Below are positions 36,401 to 51,400 of a stretch of 64,000 nucleotides of DNA, piece after piece. The first letter of the stretch is position 1, and every line of letters starts with the position of its first letter. A program made the position numbers and the translations under genes. Source of the DNA: Vanilla planifolia (taxonomy: Eukaryota; Streptophyta; Magnoliopsida; Asparagales; Orchidaceae); the NCBI GenBank assembly GCA_023846275.1, contig CM043875.1, positions 42,004,633 to 42,068,632 on the forward strand, read 5' to 3'. The notes beneath the pieces are model-generated. The model was not told where the DNA came from. It searched no databases and was given only the letters and a program-made list of their open reading frames with translations.

Positions 36401-39400
36401 TAGCATGTCCATGAAACATAGGCACAAAACATTGCACATTTTGATCTTTTTTCACTAAACATGCACCCAATTTGCAATGAAAAAAAAATTAATCTATTGA
36501 AAAGGAGGTTTGACACAACTAAAAATGTTACCATGCAATGTCATCAAGACTAGGGGTTCGATTTATTGAAACAAAATCTTACAAGATATAAATCCGACAT
36601 TTTTGAACCTTTCTCTAAAAGCCCTACATCTTAGAGTTTTGTAGCCCCAAATTGCTTTTTTACAATAACATTATAGTCAATGAATACAAACATAGAGGTT
36701 GTTTAAACCATCCACTTGCTTCAACATCATCTCATATTATTATGTATAACCCATATTATTATATATAATCACAAACTAACTAATTTGAGATTCAAAAAAT
36801 TCTTCAATAAATTATCTCAATCCTCAAATTATTAATTGCATAACAATTGATGGCTAAGCAATAACATCATAAAAGCAAAGGTATAAGAAATCTCATATAA
36901 GCAGCTTCCACCACAAATTTTTAACCCAATAGAAAAGACAATTTTCACATCATCAATTCATGTCACTTCTACCTTGAAACATGTATCTTTAAACTAACAA
37001 ACAAACTAAGAAGAATAGGTAAAACACAAGGATACACATGTAACAATAACCATAACAAAAATAAACTACAACTACATTAAGAAATGACAATTAAAAATGA
37101 TAATAAAGTTTAAAAATAAATTAAAAAAATAATATATTTAGTATATTATTATATTAAAAAAAAGAATTGTAATTCATTAATAAAATGATTATTATTTGTC
37201 ATATCTCAATTAAAATTAAGCAAACTTAATTGATAAATATAAAGCAAAAAAAAATCAACTCATAATTATGATACCTATAATACAAGTATAAATTTCATAA
37301 TCATTCTAACATCAATATTCTATTAGAATAAATATAATTCTTATTCAATAATTATGTCAAACAATAAAATAGTGCATTGCATATAAACTTACATTCAAGT
37401 AATAGCTCACAATGTTATAGAAACTTGATTCTTTATCTCTCTCTTTTCTTGCCTAAAACCTTGATTCTTTTATCTTCATATGCTTAAAAATGATTGCTTT
37501 TGCTTATTCCATCATGTTACACCATATATCAAACTTGATAAGTATTAGGCAAGTACCAAGGAATATTTGTCCATTTAAATTTTTTAAGTTAGATATGCCA
37601 AGTGGCTTATTGCACATGTAATTTTATAAAAAAAAAAGAGGTGGACCAACTACACCAAACCAGATTAGGCACAATAAAAACATCTTAATAACATTAATCC
37701 CAAATTCAACCCATGCCTCTCCCTCTCTCACAATTGTCACCACTATCCTCTTACCCATCACCGTGGCTATTGCAATCATTAGCCTACCAACTCACAGATG
37801 CCACTGATTATCTCTATTGTAGGTCACAATCGAACTGCTATCATTCCCTAGTGAAAGTTTCCTTCTTTCTCCAACTCCTCTTTCTTCCTTCTCATTTTTC
37901 TTCTTCCTTCTCCCTTTTTGCTTCTCTATCATAAACAACTATTTCAACCAAATCTTTAATATAAATCTCACCCTACTCTTTATATTTTTAATATTAAATT
38001 GATTTGGTGCTTATAATCACATTATCGAGCAATCATCATAATTGCCTAAGTCAAAAGATTTGAATAAATTGCAAATTATACGAATAGATAGATTTATTAA
38101 ATTTAATATACCTTATCTATGTAAAATACATGTTTGAACTAGGCATTATTTTCTGTTAGTCTGAGTCAATCTTGGTAAGTGGCATTATGTATTTGAAAAG
38201 TTCAATCCAACTTGTATATTTTGACATAGACATCTCTTACCTCTTAGAGAATGAGCATACTCTTCATTGTTAGGAGGCTCACCTTTTTTTTAATTTAGGT
38301 AAATTAATTTCTATATTTTATCTAACTTATTAAATATTAAAATTAATGTTGTCTTGTTTTCTATAGTTTTTTATCTTAATAAAACTATAATAGAATGAAA
38401 TAGATAATTATGTAATTAGTTTATTTCTTGTAATTGTTCCATTATCTCAAAAGGATAACAAATGACACATTATGATATGATGATTATTTGTATGTTCACT
38501 TCATCATGTAAGACAAATTAAACAAACACATTCTATTGGACATGATTTTTTACTATTGATATTGGTGATCCATGTGAGACATCAAATACATAATATTACT
38601 ATATTTTTATTAGCAACTCATTGATCAATCATATATGAGTGATTATATATTGAATATGACGATTAGTGTTACCCTTTTGTTATGTGATTGGCATGCAAGC
38701 AATGAGCCCTCAGAGTGATGAATATTCCATTCCAAGTTAGTGATAGCCTTCCTTCTGTTTCAAATTAGCAGTGGTCTTTCTTTTGTTTCAGAGTAACCAT
38801 GATATGCTAACAAAGTAAGTATATTATATATAAGCAATAATAAAAGGATGATTATCACTATAGTTCACATGAGCAATTTGGCAAGTTAGCATTAGATTAT
38901 TGATTATGTCAATATTCTTAGCTTGTGTAAAGATTTATGTTGTTGGAGATAAGTGGATTGACATGATCAAATAATTTCGAGTAATTATAAAATGTGAGCA
39001 TGATGCATAACTTATTATTCTTATTCAAAAACATCAAGCATTGTAGACATTATATATCATTTTTCTTCTTTATTTCATATGAGAGATATAATCCCATATT
39101 TATATTAAAATTATTATTATGTGTTAAATCATTCATGTGATTCTCCTATGCATATTCATATCCTAAACTTCATTGTCTACTATTTTATCAAGGTGTTTCA
39201 CCAACTAGTTTGCTTTGCAAACTAAGACACTAGTTTATGTTTTATTTTGCAAATCCAAACTACTTGTTTGGTGATCATCATCACAAAAATATCAATATTA
39301 GGCCATCGATCAAAAAGCTATTTAGGAGTTTTTGTATTATTTTAGGATTTTAGCTTGCTATCATTTGGATTAGAATTATGAGTAATATTTTGTTATTTCA

Positions 39401-42400
39401 AACTCTACTATGGTGAGATGTAATCTTTCATTTTGAATAAATGAAATTATTTTTGTTTACATTGTCTTCTTTTTTAATGAAAGAAAAACAATCACTTGAC
39501 CTTGATTTTCAATTTGTCATATGGATTAAGCATCTTCATCATACCCAAGTTGTTGGGCTATACCAGCTCTCAGACCTAAGGTATGACAAAGTATAATCAA
39601 AATAAGGTTTTATATAATTATTATTTTGATATTTTATTTTAGGTTTGTTGGATAGTTTATCAAATTGAATTGTTCAGTATGTATGTATTCATTAGTAAGA
39701 GACTCGATTCAGAGATTGTCATGTTTTTTCACTTGTGGCTCAAAATGAGGATTTGATGGACTTCTACTTCATTGAGAGTTTTTCAATGAACATGAGGAAA
39801 GCATTATCTTCTATCAACAATGCCACTTATAAGGATGTGGTGGATTATGAAAATCATTTCAAGCTTATTCTCCAAAGTTATGAATTGAAGGTTGTTGAAT
39901 GGAGGATAAGTGTACATAATCCTAGAAGTGGTGGGCCAACTCAAACGAAATAATCCTTTCAACAGCAAAGGAAAACTAAGGTAAGTTCTTATTGCACTTG
40001 TTGTGATAGATGGCATCGTAAGCCTTGAGATCAAGCCATAGGATTGCGCTTTTCCAACCATAAGTCTAGTCACAAGATCAATGATTGCCCAAGGATGAAG
40101 TTGGGTCAACTAGCATTAAGGATCACCAATGAGAACTCTAATCAATAGCAACAAGGCATGGATCAACAAAATCCATATGAGGGTGGCTAGTAGCAACACA
40201 GGTTTGGCAATATGGGGCAATCAAGACAATAGCATTCTTAGTGTCATCATTAATAGTAACATGCCTCTTAATCATATCAACAACGACCCCTAACTTCACA
40301 TCAACTCCAACAAATCTTAGCAATAACCTAGATAGCCTATCACTTTGTGTGTTGAATCGATGAATCAATAAGAGGCTTGACAGGTTACCAATATGGTGAT
40401 AGACATTATCCTTGTTTTTAAGCAATCAACAAAGACATTATTTGATTCTAGAATATCACATTCTTTCATATTTAAGATATCTACATAAAGGCCATCCTAC
40501 TGCACAATTCGAATACCATTTGTCTATCCTCATGCCATCATGATCACGCATGTTTGCGAGCCAACATATTTTGGATAGTGGTATTAGAATAGTCCATACT
40601 TACATGCCTCCTAGTCTCATCTTATTTTCATAACTAAGTTTGATCTTATATAAAATATGTATTAATTGTTTACATATATGTATTTATTGATAGTCATAAG
40701 AAGAACATTGAATTTTTATATTTTTGGTAGTGCACAACCATTCAATTTTATAGAGGAGCAACATTATGTATTATTTCTTTGGTTGAGGCTTGGAGGATGT
40801 TAGTTCATGGATGTGTTGGATACTTAGCTTAAGTGGTGGATATGGAGTGACCTACAATTAGCTTGGATATTATTCTTGTTGTGAAGGAGTTCCCATATAT
40901 GTTTCTAAACATTTGAGCTTAACATTGATTTAGTCCTTAAACAACTCTTAACATCCAAAATATAACATCACATATTTTCAAAAAAAACATTGTATCACAT
41001 AGCTCCTACAAAGCCTCATGAGCTTAAGGTTAAATTGCAAGAGTTACTTAATAGAGGCCTCAGCAGCAAACCAAAACATGCTTAGCATTTAAAGACTATG
41101 TAGAATCTCAAGTAGAGTAAATAATATGTTGAATTCTCCTAATGTGAATTTTAACCAAGAGAAGTAATGTTTTTCATCCACATTACCAGTGGTGCTAATT
41201 GTTGATTTTGTTAAAACCAAAACAATGACGAATTGGTTGACACCAAGTAATGTCGCAAAGATTCACAACTTGGTTTAGTAAGCCACTACAAGCATTTTCT
41301 AGAGGAATTTTTGCTTATTATTGAACCATTGACTCGTCTCACTTAGAAAATTGTCAAATTCGAGTGATTTGATTTTGATCCGAGTTTTTCAAAGCTCAAA
41401 CATTTCTTAATATCAACTCTTATGCTAATTATCCCTTTAAATATTAATGGACTTTACATTTTCAATGATGCTTCGCTTTGAGTCTTGGGTTTTATTCTTA
41501 TGCAACATATTAGAGTTGTCTTATGCATCTAGTTAGTCAAAATGCATGAAAAGAATTACCCTAATGATGACCTTGAGCTTGCCGCCATGAGTTTTGCTTT
41601 GAAAATCTAAAGGATTGTTCCTATGAAATTCATTGTGAGGCCTTTACTAATCAAAATAGCCTAGAGTAAAATTTCACCAAGGAGTTGAACTTCAAGTAGA
41701 TGCAATGGCTTGAACTAATGAAAGTTATAACTCACAAATTTAGTACCACTACTGAAAAATAATTTTTGTTGCAAATGCTCTTAGTAGGTAGTTAATAGCG
41801 AGTGCAACCTTGTTGATAAAAAAGGAGCAGCAATTTATGCTAGACATGAGCAACTTCAGCTTGAGGTATACTTCTAAGAAGTGGACCTACTTTAACTTCA
41901 ATAATGATTCAACCCACCATCTAAGATCAGATTCATGTAACCCAATTAGATGATCCAAAGATGGTTTAGGTTGAAGACCATGTTCAATCTAGATCATGTT
42001 CAGAATTCAAAATTGATGGAACTAACATGTTGCAATTTAGAGAGTCAATTATGTGTTCCAAATCAAACATGGCTTTGGCAAGAGTTACTTCAAGAGGCTC
42101 GTTCTACTCTTTTACTCTTATCCATCTAAGAAGCATGTAGATGTACTAAGATCTTAGAGAGTTATTTCGGTGGCTTAACATGTAAAAAGATATAGTTAAC
42201 TTTCTGGTCAAGTGTTTGACCTATCAAATGGTCAAGACAAAGCATCAAAGGTCTAATGGTTTATTGCAATCTCTTCCTATTCCATAATACATATGAGATG
42301 AGAAAATCATTGAAAATATTGTTGGTCTACCTAGATCTAAGCATGGTAAAAAAGCCATTTGGATCATGACGAATACTCACCAAAGACAGCTCATTTATTG

Positions 42401-45400
42401 CCAATTAAGCAAATGTTATTAGTTAAAGGATGATGCAAATCTATGTGGATAACATCAGAAGGCTTCATGGAGTTTCTTTCGTTATCATATCCAATCAAAA
42501 TGGAAGTTCACTCCTACACTACCAAAGCAAGAAAACAAGGTGTTAGGCACAATACTTGGATTTCAACATTGCTTTTTATCATCATATCAATGGTCAATCA
42601 AAGCACAGAATTCATATTTTGGAGCATCGTTAGAATGGAATGTTTGACCCGATGTTGGACTGTTAACGTAGAGTGTTTGGCCCATCTCTAGGTTATTTAA
42701 TGTGGAGAGTGGCCTAGTTTCGAATTGTTTAATGCAGGGTGTTGAGTATGCCTTATTTGTGAAAAATTTCTTTTGTGATTGCATGCCTCCAATTTAAATA
42801 GCTCAAAGTTGAATCAAACAACAAGCCACACAAGCTCACAAACAATACAAAGCACAACCTAAATAAAATTAGATAGATAAACAATTGTAGCTTACTAGAA
42901 GATTAAAAGTGTTACCAAATATAACCTAGGACTTATGAGATGAAGGTATATAAATGATACAAAAATATAGAAAGACCTTGAAAATGCAAGTGTTGAATGC
43001 TTTGATTACTCCCTCTTACATGCATTTAGATGATCCCCAAAATGATTGTCTTGTATCTCAAAAAGTAACCTCTCTATATATAGAATGCAAAGCAAGAAGG
43101 CCCTCAAATGGTTTAGAGATAATTTGACATTATCAATAACTTATTCTCAATATTTGAAAACTTATCTATAAAAAAAATATCTCAAAAAGTCTCTCATAAC
43201 ACATTCAACGACTCTACCAATGGTTATGTCAAAATTCTAATATTTGGTCAAATTAGCCGTTATATACAACTCTTGCGATAAGCAAGTTCATGCAACAGAA
43301 CCACGTAAGCTGATGCAAGACACATACACACATGCAGTTGGTGCAGCGTGATGAAGCACACAGGGCGTGCAAAACTGTAAGCATGCTCGAGGCACACAAG
43401 GCCGCAAGGTCACGTGTAGGCATGCAATCCGTTGAAACATAGGCGCACAATACAATACGGCCCATGTAGATTTTTTTTTTCAAGTACTATATGTCGGGAT
43501 ACTTACCTTGCAAATTATGCATTATATACTATATGCTAACAATTAACTTTGACAAAATCATGATTTTGACGCATTCTAATATGTCAAAATTAAATTTATA
43601 TATGCCATATCTTATATCACTTTAAATCTAACTAATTCATTAAATTGCAATCAAAACTTTTCTTTCTTATTTCTCGATGTTAATTTTATCATAATGCCAA
43701 GTTATGAATTAAAAGTGTAGTCAATAAGTTTCAAACGTTTCTCGTGACTTTATCAATTGAATAAATAGTATCAATTGAATTTACCTAGTCATACTATATA
43801 TAATTTATCATAAGATCAAATCCTACACATGATGAGTATGAATGCAAATGTATATATATATTAGTTCTTGATAATTATGATAAATATCAAACCAATCTTT
43901 ATAATAAGTCTTTAGAAAATTAGAAGCCCTTCCTAAGGGTCTTGGACTCATGTGTCCCAATAGAGTAACCCCTCCATCCTTCATGTCCTTGAAGTTTAAT
44001 AAAGATTAGTCAAACTGAGCATCTCTTAAACCACTATAATAAATAATCTTCAAGTCTACTTATCTTAGATTTAACCTGTAGAACACGTTAAGAAGACATT
44101 AAAGTATCATAAAAAATACTTAAAAAATTTATTATCATCAAAATCAAATGTCATCTTTGAGTTTATAGAATCCAATAGTTTCATAAGACCATTTGAGGTG
44201 AATACGAGGGTGAGTACGATTGCTTATCTCTTTTGCCTTCAACACAACATTTCCAAAGTATGATGTTTTTTTGTCTAATTTTTGTGGTGATGCATTCATT
44301 ACAACTCTCACATCATTTAGTTGATGATTCAATATAATTTGAGTTACTTGGAGGAGTCAGAGTTCACCATCAATCTCAAGTTTACTAGCCTTGTTCATGT
44401 CCTATTCCTTTCATGATGATGCTATGAAAAAACCATTTGCTAAGGGAACTATTTGAGAAGAGGAAATGTTAATAAAGTATTCGTATTTATTTGATAATTC
44501 ACGTATGATTTTGATGACCAAATTCTTTTACAATGGACAAATTGTAACATTATAAAAAAGGGTTGAATTAATATAGTTCAATACAATTAAGACATCTTAA
44601 TAACCTTAATCCCACATTTAGCCAACGTCTCTCCCTCCCAATCCTCCCTCTCTTGTGGTCGTTGCCACTGCAATGCTCTCTTCTTGTCATCATTGCCATA
44701 AGAGAGTCGACACTCATTAACTCGCACAAGCTATTGGCTCTTTTTTGCAAGTCGACACCAAGCCCCAACCATTCCCTACAGTCAACTTCTTTCTCCTTCC
44801 CACTAATTTTTCTCATCCTCCCCATTTACTTATTATATCTCTTTCTAATTTTAAATTGATTTTGTGTTGATAATCACATCATTGAGTAATCTTTGCAATT
44901 GCTTAAGTTAATAACATTGGAAGAAATCATGAACACTAGATCAATAAATGGATTCATAAAATTTAATGTAACTTATTTGTGTAAAATATACATTTGATGT
45001 GGACATTGCTTTTAAATAGTAAAAGTCAACCTTAGTTGGAGTCACATTGCATATCAAAGAGAAGAATAAACCTAACTCATATATTTCAATATAAGTGACC
45101 CTTATCTATTAGGAGATAAACATAGCCTTCATTTATTAATTTAGATAAAATAATTTCTATATTTTTATCCATTTTATTAAATATTAGAATTGATTTCATG
45201 CCTTTTTCTCTATAGCCATTTATCTTAAGCATGATGTAGTAAAAGATATATTTGTTGCTAGTTTAATTTTTGTAATTGCATGATCCCAATAAGGCAACAA
45301 ATGACATTTTTTAACATGTTAGATCTTTGTATGTTCACTTCATTCACATGAAATTGAATAAACATATTCACTCTATTGGACATGATTACTCATTATTAAT

Positions 45401-48400
45401 ATTAGTGATTTATATAGGACTCAATATTGTATAATATTACTATATATTTATTAGTAGCATTGTAATTAAACATATATAAGTGTGATTATATATTGGATTT
45501 GACAAATGATTTATATATTAGTGATTTATATGAGACTTATATTGCATAGTATTATTGTATTTTTATTGTAACAAAGTAATCGAACAAGTTTGATTATATA
45601 ATGGATTTGATGGTTGATGATACCTATCTATTATGAAATTAGCTAAATGAGTGGATGAAAACTCAAAGTGATAACACTTTTGTTTTAGGTTGACAATAAT
45701 CTTCTTTATGTTTTAAATTGACAATACAACTCTTGTCTCATGATAACTACAATATATCAATAGAAAGAGTATATTATGTTTCAACTATGATAAATGGACG
45801 ATAAGATGCATGATATATAATATTAATGAATAAACCATTCTATTTTGATGTTATGGCTATTGTTATGCTTCATGTGAGTAGTATGACAAGTTGACCTTTG
45901 GTTCTCTCGATATTCACAGCTTATATGAGTTAGGTTAGTTGTCATGATTAAATTATTTAGATAATTTAACATAGCATTATGTACTAATAAATGCCTTATT
46001 ATTCTCACAAATTGACATCACATATGATAAACATGTTTTATTTTTTGCTACATTTTGCCTATTGTGAAACTTAAAGCTTAAATTCTTATAAAGACTGTTA
46101 TCAAGAATTTCATGCATTCATGTCATTATCCTATACATATTCATGCTTAGTTTTTGTCACTTATGCTTTACAAGAGAGTTTTACCTACTTGTTATTAACT
46201 TAAATATTGTAACATGTTAGTCATTTGCATTTTCACTTTATTCACATGAGATGAATAAGCATATTCATTCCATTGGACATGATTACTCATCATTGATATT
46301 GGTTATTCATGTGAAAATCATATTACATAATATTGCTATCTATTTATTAGTAACTTTCTGATTGATCATATATAATTGTGATTGTATGCTAGATATAATA
46401 GTTGATGGTACTTTCATATTATAATATTAACTAGCTAAGTGGACAAACCCTCAAAATGATGACTCTTATATTTTAAGCTAACAAAAACTTTCCTTATATT
46501 TCAGACCAACAATGTGATTCCTTCTTTATGATGATCATGATAAATTGATAGAAAGATTTTTTGGATGATAAAGTACATGATATATATATATATATACACC
46601 AAAATGTTGATATCATGTATTATGAGAGACGAGTCTATGTATTATAAACATCATATAATTTTTTTTTACTACATTTCACTTATTATGAGATACGAGTCTA
46701 TGTCCACATATATGTATTCCGTGCATTTATATCATTCTCTTATGAATATCCATATCTTAGTTTTGTCGCTTATGCTTTACAAGAGAATTCCACCTATTGA
46801 TTTGCTTTACAAATGTCAATGTTATTTTTCAGAAACAAAACAATTGATTGGTAGATCATCACCATAAGAGTACCAATAATAGGTTATTTATTGGGATGAG
46901 TATCAAGAGTTATGTTCTATTATTTTAGTTGATTACTTTGTTATCATTTGAATTTTGATTATGAGTAATGCTTGCCTATTTCATATTTTAGTATTTCAAA
47001 CTTTTGTATAATGACATACTCTTTTCTTTTGAATCAACAAAATTAATTTTGTTTTTGTTGACAATAAATTTCATTATACAAATAACTTATTTTCATTTAT
47101 AATACAAACCCAAATCATGTAACACTACTTCCAAACTTTTGCTGTATGGATTGAAATTAAATGTCCCCTCATCATACCTAGGTTACCGAAGTGTACTACC
47201 TTTCAGACATTGTGTGTGACGAGATATATATAGATTAAATATCAAAGAGTATTGGTATCAAATATGCGGATATGGATGCATAGCATGAGAGAAATATCGA
47301 TATTTCATGGCAAATCAATAAAAACAACACATAATTTCGAGAAAAAGTTTTGCAAAATATTCAAAAAATTCTTCAATTGTGAACATTTTCCTTGAATCCA
47401 TCCAATTGCTTAAAAAGTTAAGACAAATAATCAAGTGTATCCATTATAATGAGATCATAATAAACAACAAGAACCATAAAAAGACTTAATCTTATTAAAT
47501 AAAGTTTGACATACTAATTCTCCATTGTCATTACACTATCTAATAGCAGCTTTTTCAAATATGCCCAAAAGGACCTAACTCAAGATCTAAGAAGACCAAG
47601 TCTTTTTAAATAATACATTCCGTGTTTTTTTCTTCACCCCAACAAAACACTGCACAAATATTTAGTAGTGAAAATTGAACATTTCCTAACAATCTATTTC
47701 TACTCTCACCAACCGTATCCTCGCTCAGCACTATCCCAATCATGTTTCTTATGTTCTCATTAGTGATACCATCTTCTAATTATCATCAAATTGCAATGTA
47801 CAGAAAAAAAGATGCACACTTGAAAAAAATTGCCAATTATGACAAATTAACTACAAATAGCATCCCATGCTCATACTACTTCGACACTTTTCTAGTGAAC
47901 TTGGTTACTGGATCCATTTTGAAGAAACAAAAAAAATAATACAGCACAGCAAATTTCAACATTCAAGTAAAAAAATTTTAAAAAATTCATAAAAAAGAGT
48001 ACCTCTCTATATCATAGACATGAATGGTTGCACAGCAAATGTCTCCAATTGCATCCCCCACGGCTAATCGTGTTGATGACTCATTCATAGCAACCATTGG
48101 GAGTATACGTGAAATTTCCTTGAGTACAATCAAGGAAATTTTAAGGCAAGCTTTACGCATAACCAAGTTGCCAGGATCCATAGTTTGAATCACATAATTG
48201 ACAACCTGAAAATCAACGTGTTAAAGCCAACCAAGAAAGTAGAATGAGGAAGAGAAAGCCCTTCGTTAACTTAGCTATAGACATATTTCCAAGATGATAG
48301 CATTATTATCCTACAGAATAAAATCAATATTATCACATTAGGGAAAATGAAATTTACTATGGCAATTGACGTGACAAGAGCAGCAGTGCAGTGTGGATTC

Positions 48401-51400
48401 TTTTTTATGTTTTTCCTTTTAAACTGGTTATTTATCATCACTGAGTTGTTATACATTCTGTCAAAATCATATTCCTGCAATTGGAAATTTGTTAAATATT
48501 TTAATAGGAAAAACTAGAACAAGAATTTCAAAAGCATTTATTTTAGCTTTCCTAGCAAGTTTTGGACTAATGGCACTAGTGATTTGTACTATCATCATAT
48601 ATAGCACCTAGAATGTAATCTAACAACTAAGCATCAGTTGAAGACAACATAAACAAGTACTACACATCAAATGGCTCTCCTCAGCCGTATTAGCTAGCCT
48701 AATGGTAATTGCAACTTTTGAGCACTCAGATTTGCTTCCCCAGGCTAATCAGTCTGGGAGCCTGCTTTTCTTATTATCTCAAAAAACTTCTATACATTCT
48801 CTTCGACTGCGAATAAACCCTTACCCTACTATTTTCATTTCATTCCTTGTCTTTGATGCTTTACCTGATTGAAAAAGTACAAGGACACCGGGGCCACTTT
48901 GCAACTCAACATTTAATGTTCCTACATATTTACAGTTGATTTTCAAAGTAATTATAGTGAAATTAGAAATTTTCCTTTAGTGCACAACTATTAAGACTAG
49001 ACATCATTCCCTTAACACGTACTTAAGAAACTAACATAACTTTGACAAATGCTTCGTCTCCTAAGGTAAACTGAATCATGGTTTGATCACATGCCTTTAG
49101 ACAATTTAAAATAAAAACATGCGAATATCACTTTATTTGACAATGTTCTTCTCACTAGTCAAGCAAATTTCACTTATATAGCTAAAGGTCTTCAACAAAG
49201 CTATTCAATGGTTGGGATTTTCATGGCAGCAGATTAACACCTTTCCAATAGGTTCATTTTATTACAATAACTTCATACCTAATAACTGTCAGAATTTTGA
49301 AGAACTTTTGTACTTAATCATTGAAATTCTACCAAAAATATTTAATAATTTTGTCCCCAACAAGTTAGCCTAAACTAATATTTATAAGTCTTCTAAAAAA
49401 ATTCAAGCTGATTCGTTTGGGACAAATCTTAGTACACACAAAAAATATATCAATTTTGCTACTATAAACTTCTATTGAAACTCTAATTTATAAATTATTG
49501 AACTCCTTTAGGGGAAATATCCATTGCCTCGTTACCAAATATTTCTCTTTGATTCATCTCCAGCACTGAATTATTGAAACCCAGAAAGGCAAATGCCTAA
49601 TGATAACTGTTGAAGCTTTCCCAGATATCTACATCCACATCCTTCAAGATACCATTACGCTTGCATTCAAATCATATTAATTTGCTATTATGTATAACAT
49701 ACAAAACATCACAAATAGAATTTTGAACATTTTAGCTCCCTTATAATGCTTTAGATATTATGTATATTTCTCCTCCCATTTTATTTTCTTAAAATACAAA
49801 AAATCACAACCAGCTTTGCGGATAGCTCCCTTATAATTTTTGCACGATATTATTAGTCTCTATCATCAATTAAAAACAAGTTCCTCACTCTAATAACCAT
49901 TTGTACCTCCACTCTTCACTGTTCAAATATGCATGCTTTGATTGAAAACTTTCCAAGATTTTTATTTTTTTTTAAATTTTCTTAATTCAAATAGCCAGTT
50001 TTTCCTATAATGTGGTTCTACTTACAAGTTACAATGTTCCAACACAATGCCAAAGTTTTTTTTTTTTTTTTTTTTTTTTGACTTTTTCATACGATTAACA
50101 GAAGAAAATGCATAGAATTATGAAAAGTACGCATGAAACATATCACTGACAACAATGAGGTATGATACATAGCATGTAAAGGAACTTATACAAACCTTGT
50201 CAAGATGTAAAGCCAATGGTTTTGGAGAGCCTCGGACTATCCTAAATAAGGTTTTTAGTGAAATGAGGTGAACAGGGGAATCTGAAGAAGTAGACCAGAT
50301 CTGGTCTTCTATCACCTTCAGAAAACCAGTTATATCAGCCATTGCTAAACTTGGTAATAGAATTCCAACTAAAGATTCCAGAATATTAGTAGTCATGGAA
50401 GGATCATCTTTGGCATTTTTAGCTGGTGTGACAGCTAGACATTCAATCTGGAAATATATATCACCAACAAGAGATGGTATTTGGGATCCTAAGCAGAACT
50501 TCCAGGTATTTTCCATACCTTCAGCAAGAAGCTCAGCTGCAGTTGAACTGAATTTGTTATTCATAGACATAACTAACTTGACCAGCCGCTCAACAACAAG
50601 ACTAGCAAGATTATCTTTCACTTTGCTTGGGTACCAAACCACCAATGCAGCTGCAACAATAATTTGGGATGCCATGGCATCTTGCCTTGTTCCACCAATG
50701 CAAGAGACCCATTCAAGTATTTCAAAAGACTCCAGCCATGAAACAATTTCATGATCAGTAATACTGGAGGTTCGTATAGTGGTTTCACAGACTGTATAAC
50801 CACTACCTGATATTTGATCATTCTCTGAATGAATATGTTCATCCTTACCATTCACTGGACTTGGGGTAGCTCCAGAGCAGAAAGTTTTTCGACCATATAA
50901 TGGGTGTGGAATACTACGTGGTGCAGCACAGTGAAACACAGAACGTGCAGCCATTCTCACATGTTCGCTGGGATCCTGCCAAAAACTTACCAGTAGCTGC
51001 ACACATTATAGATGAAATTTGAATAAAAATCAACTTGAGGAGACAAATACTCATTAACATTATTTTTTTCTGCTGACGTAACATGTCTAATTGTTCCTAT
51101 ATTCTCTTTATGATTAGCCCATAAATAGATTCTGCCAAGGATAGAAATGAAGTGAATCGAGTAATGGAAACTTAAGCATGCATACTTATAACTGATCTTT
51201 GAATACATAGATCAAAGAGAAGATGCCAAACCATTAGCACTGTATGCCACCTGGAGTAAAGGAGGTTTTATCTCTGGAACTTTCTCTGCAAAATTTCGAG
51301 TATAAAACGCAGCCAAGACACTGTTAAAACAAGAAGCAAAAGAAAGAAGTTACATCCTCAAGCCAAACTAATTTCACTATCTATTCCTATCTAATTTGTA

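Larger units (their letters stand above)
37515..47221 (+). mobile_element. Old Ty3/gypsy retrotransposon with both LTRs in WD40 intron 5 (antisense)
   Basis: Two diverged direct LTRs (37515-39588 and 44467-47221) bracket gypsy coding remnants: gag 39735-40140 with a damaged zinc knuckle (SHKINDCP), a protease-RT linker near 40870 (VVKEFPYMF), RT start near 41005 ([12 protein letters not shown]), RNase H 41440-41640 ([15 protein letters not shown]) and integrase 41980-42650 ([33 protein letters not shown]). Integrase downstream of RNase H identifies gypsy. A purine tract at 44455-44466 precedes the 3' LTR. Most of RT is missing between 41060 and 41200, and stops are frequent. About 9.7 kb, defective; no matching target-site duplication was found. 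Confidence 0.9.

Noticed and set aside
39589-39606. Primer-binding site complementary to tRNA-Met after the 5' LTR
   Set aside because: Only a gapped resemblance (tataatcaaaataagg) to the usual TGGTATCAGAGC is seen; too degenerate to call.
37515-47221. Exact target-site duplication for the gypsy element
   Set aside because: The five bases beside 37515 and 47221 do not match. Either the edges are off by a few bases or they have mutated.
48345-48480. Possible extra WD40 exon after TTGCAG
   Set aside because: Exons 4 and 5 already join in frame across a conserved region, so inclusion would insert foreign sequence.
50395-50754. 119-codon plus-strand frame
   Set aside because: It is the antisense shadow of WD40 exon 4, which has the conserved protein on minus.
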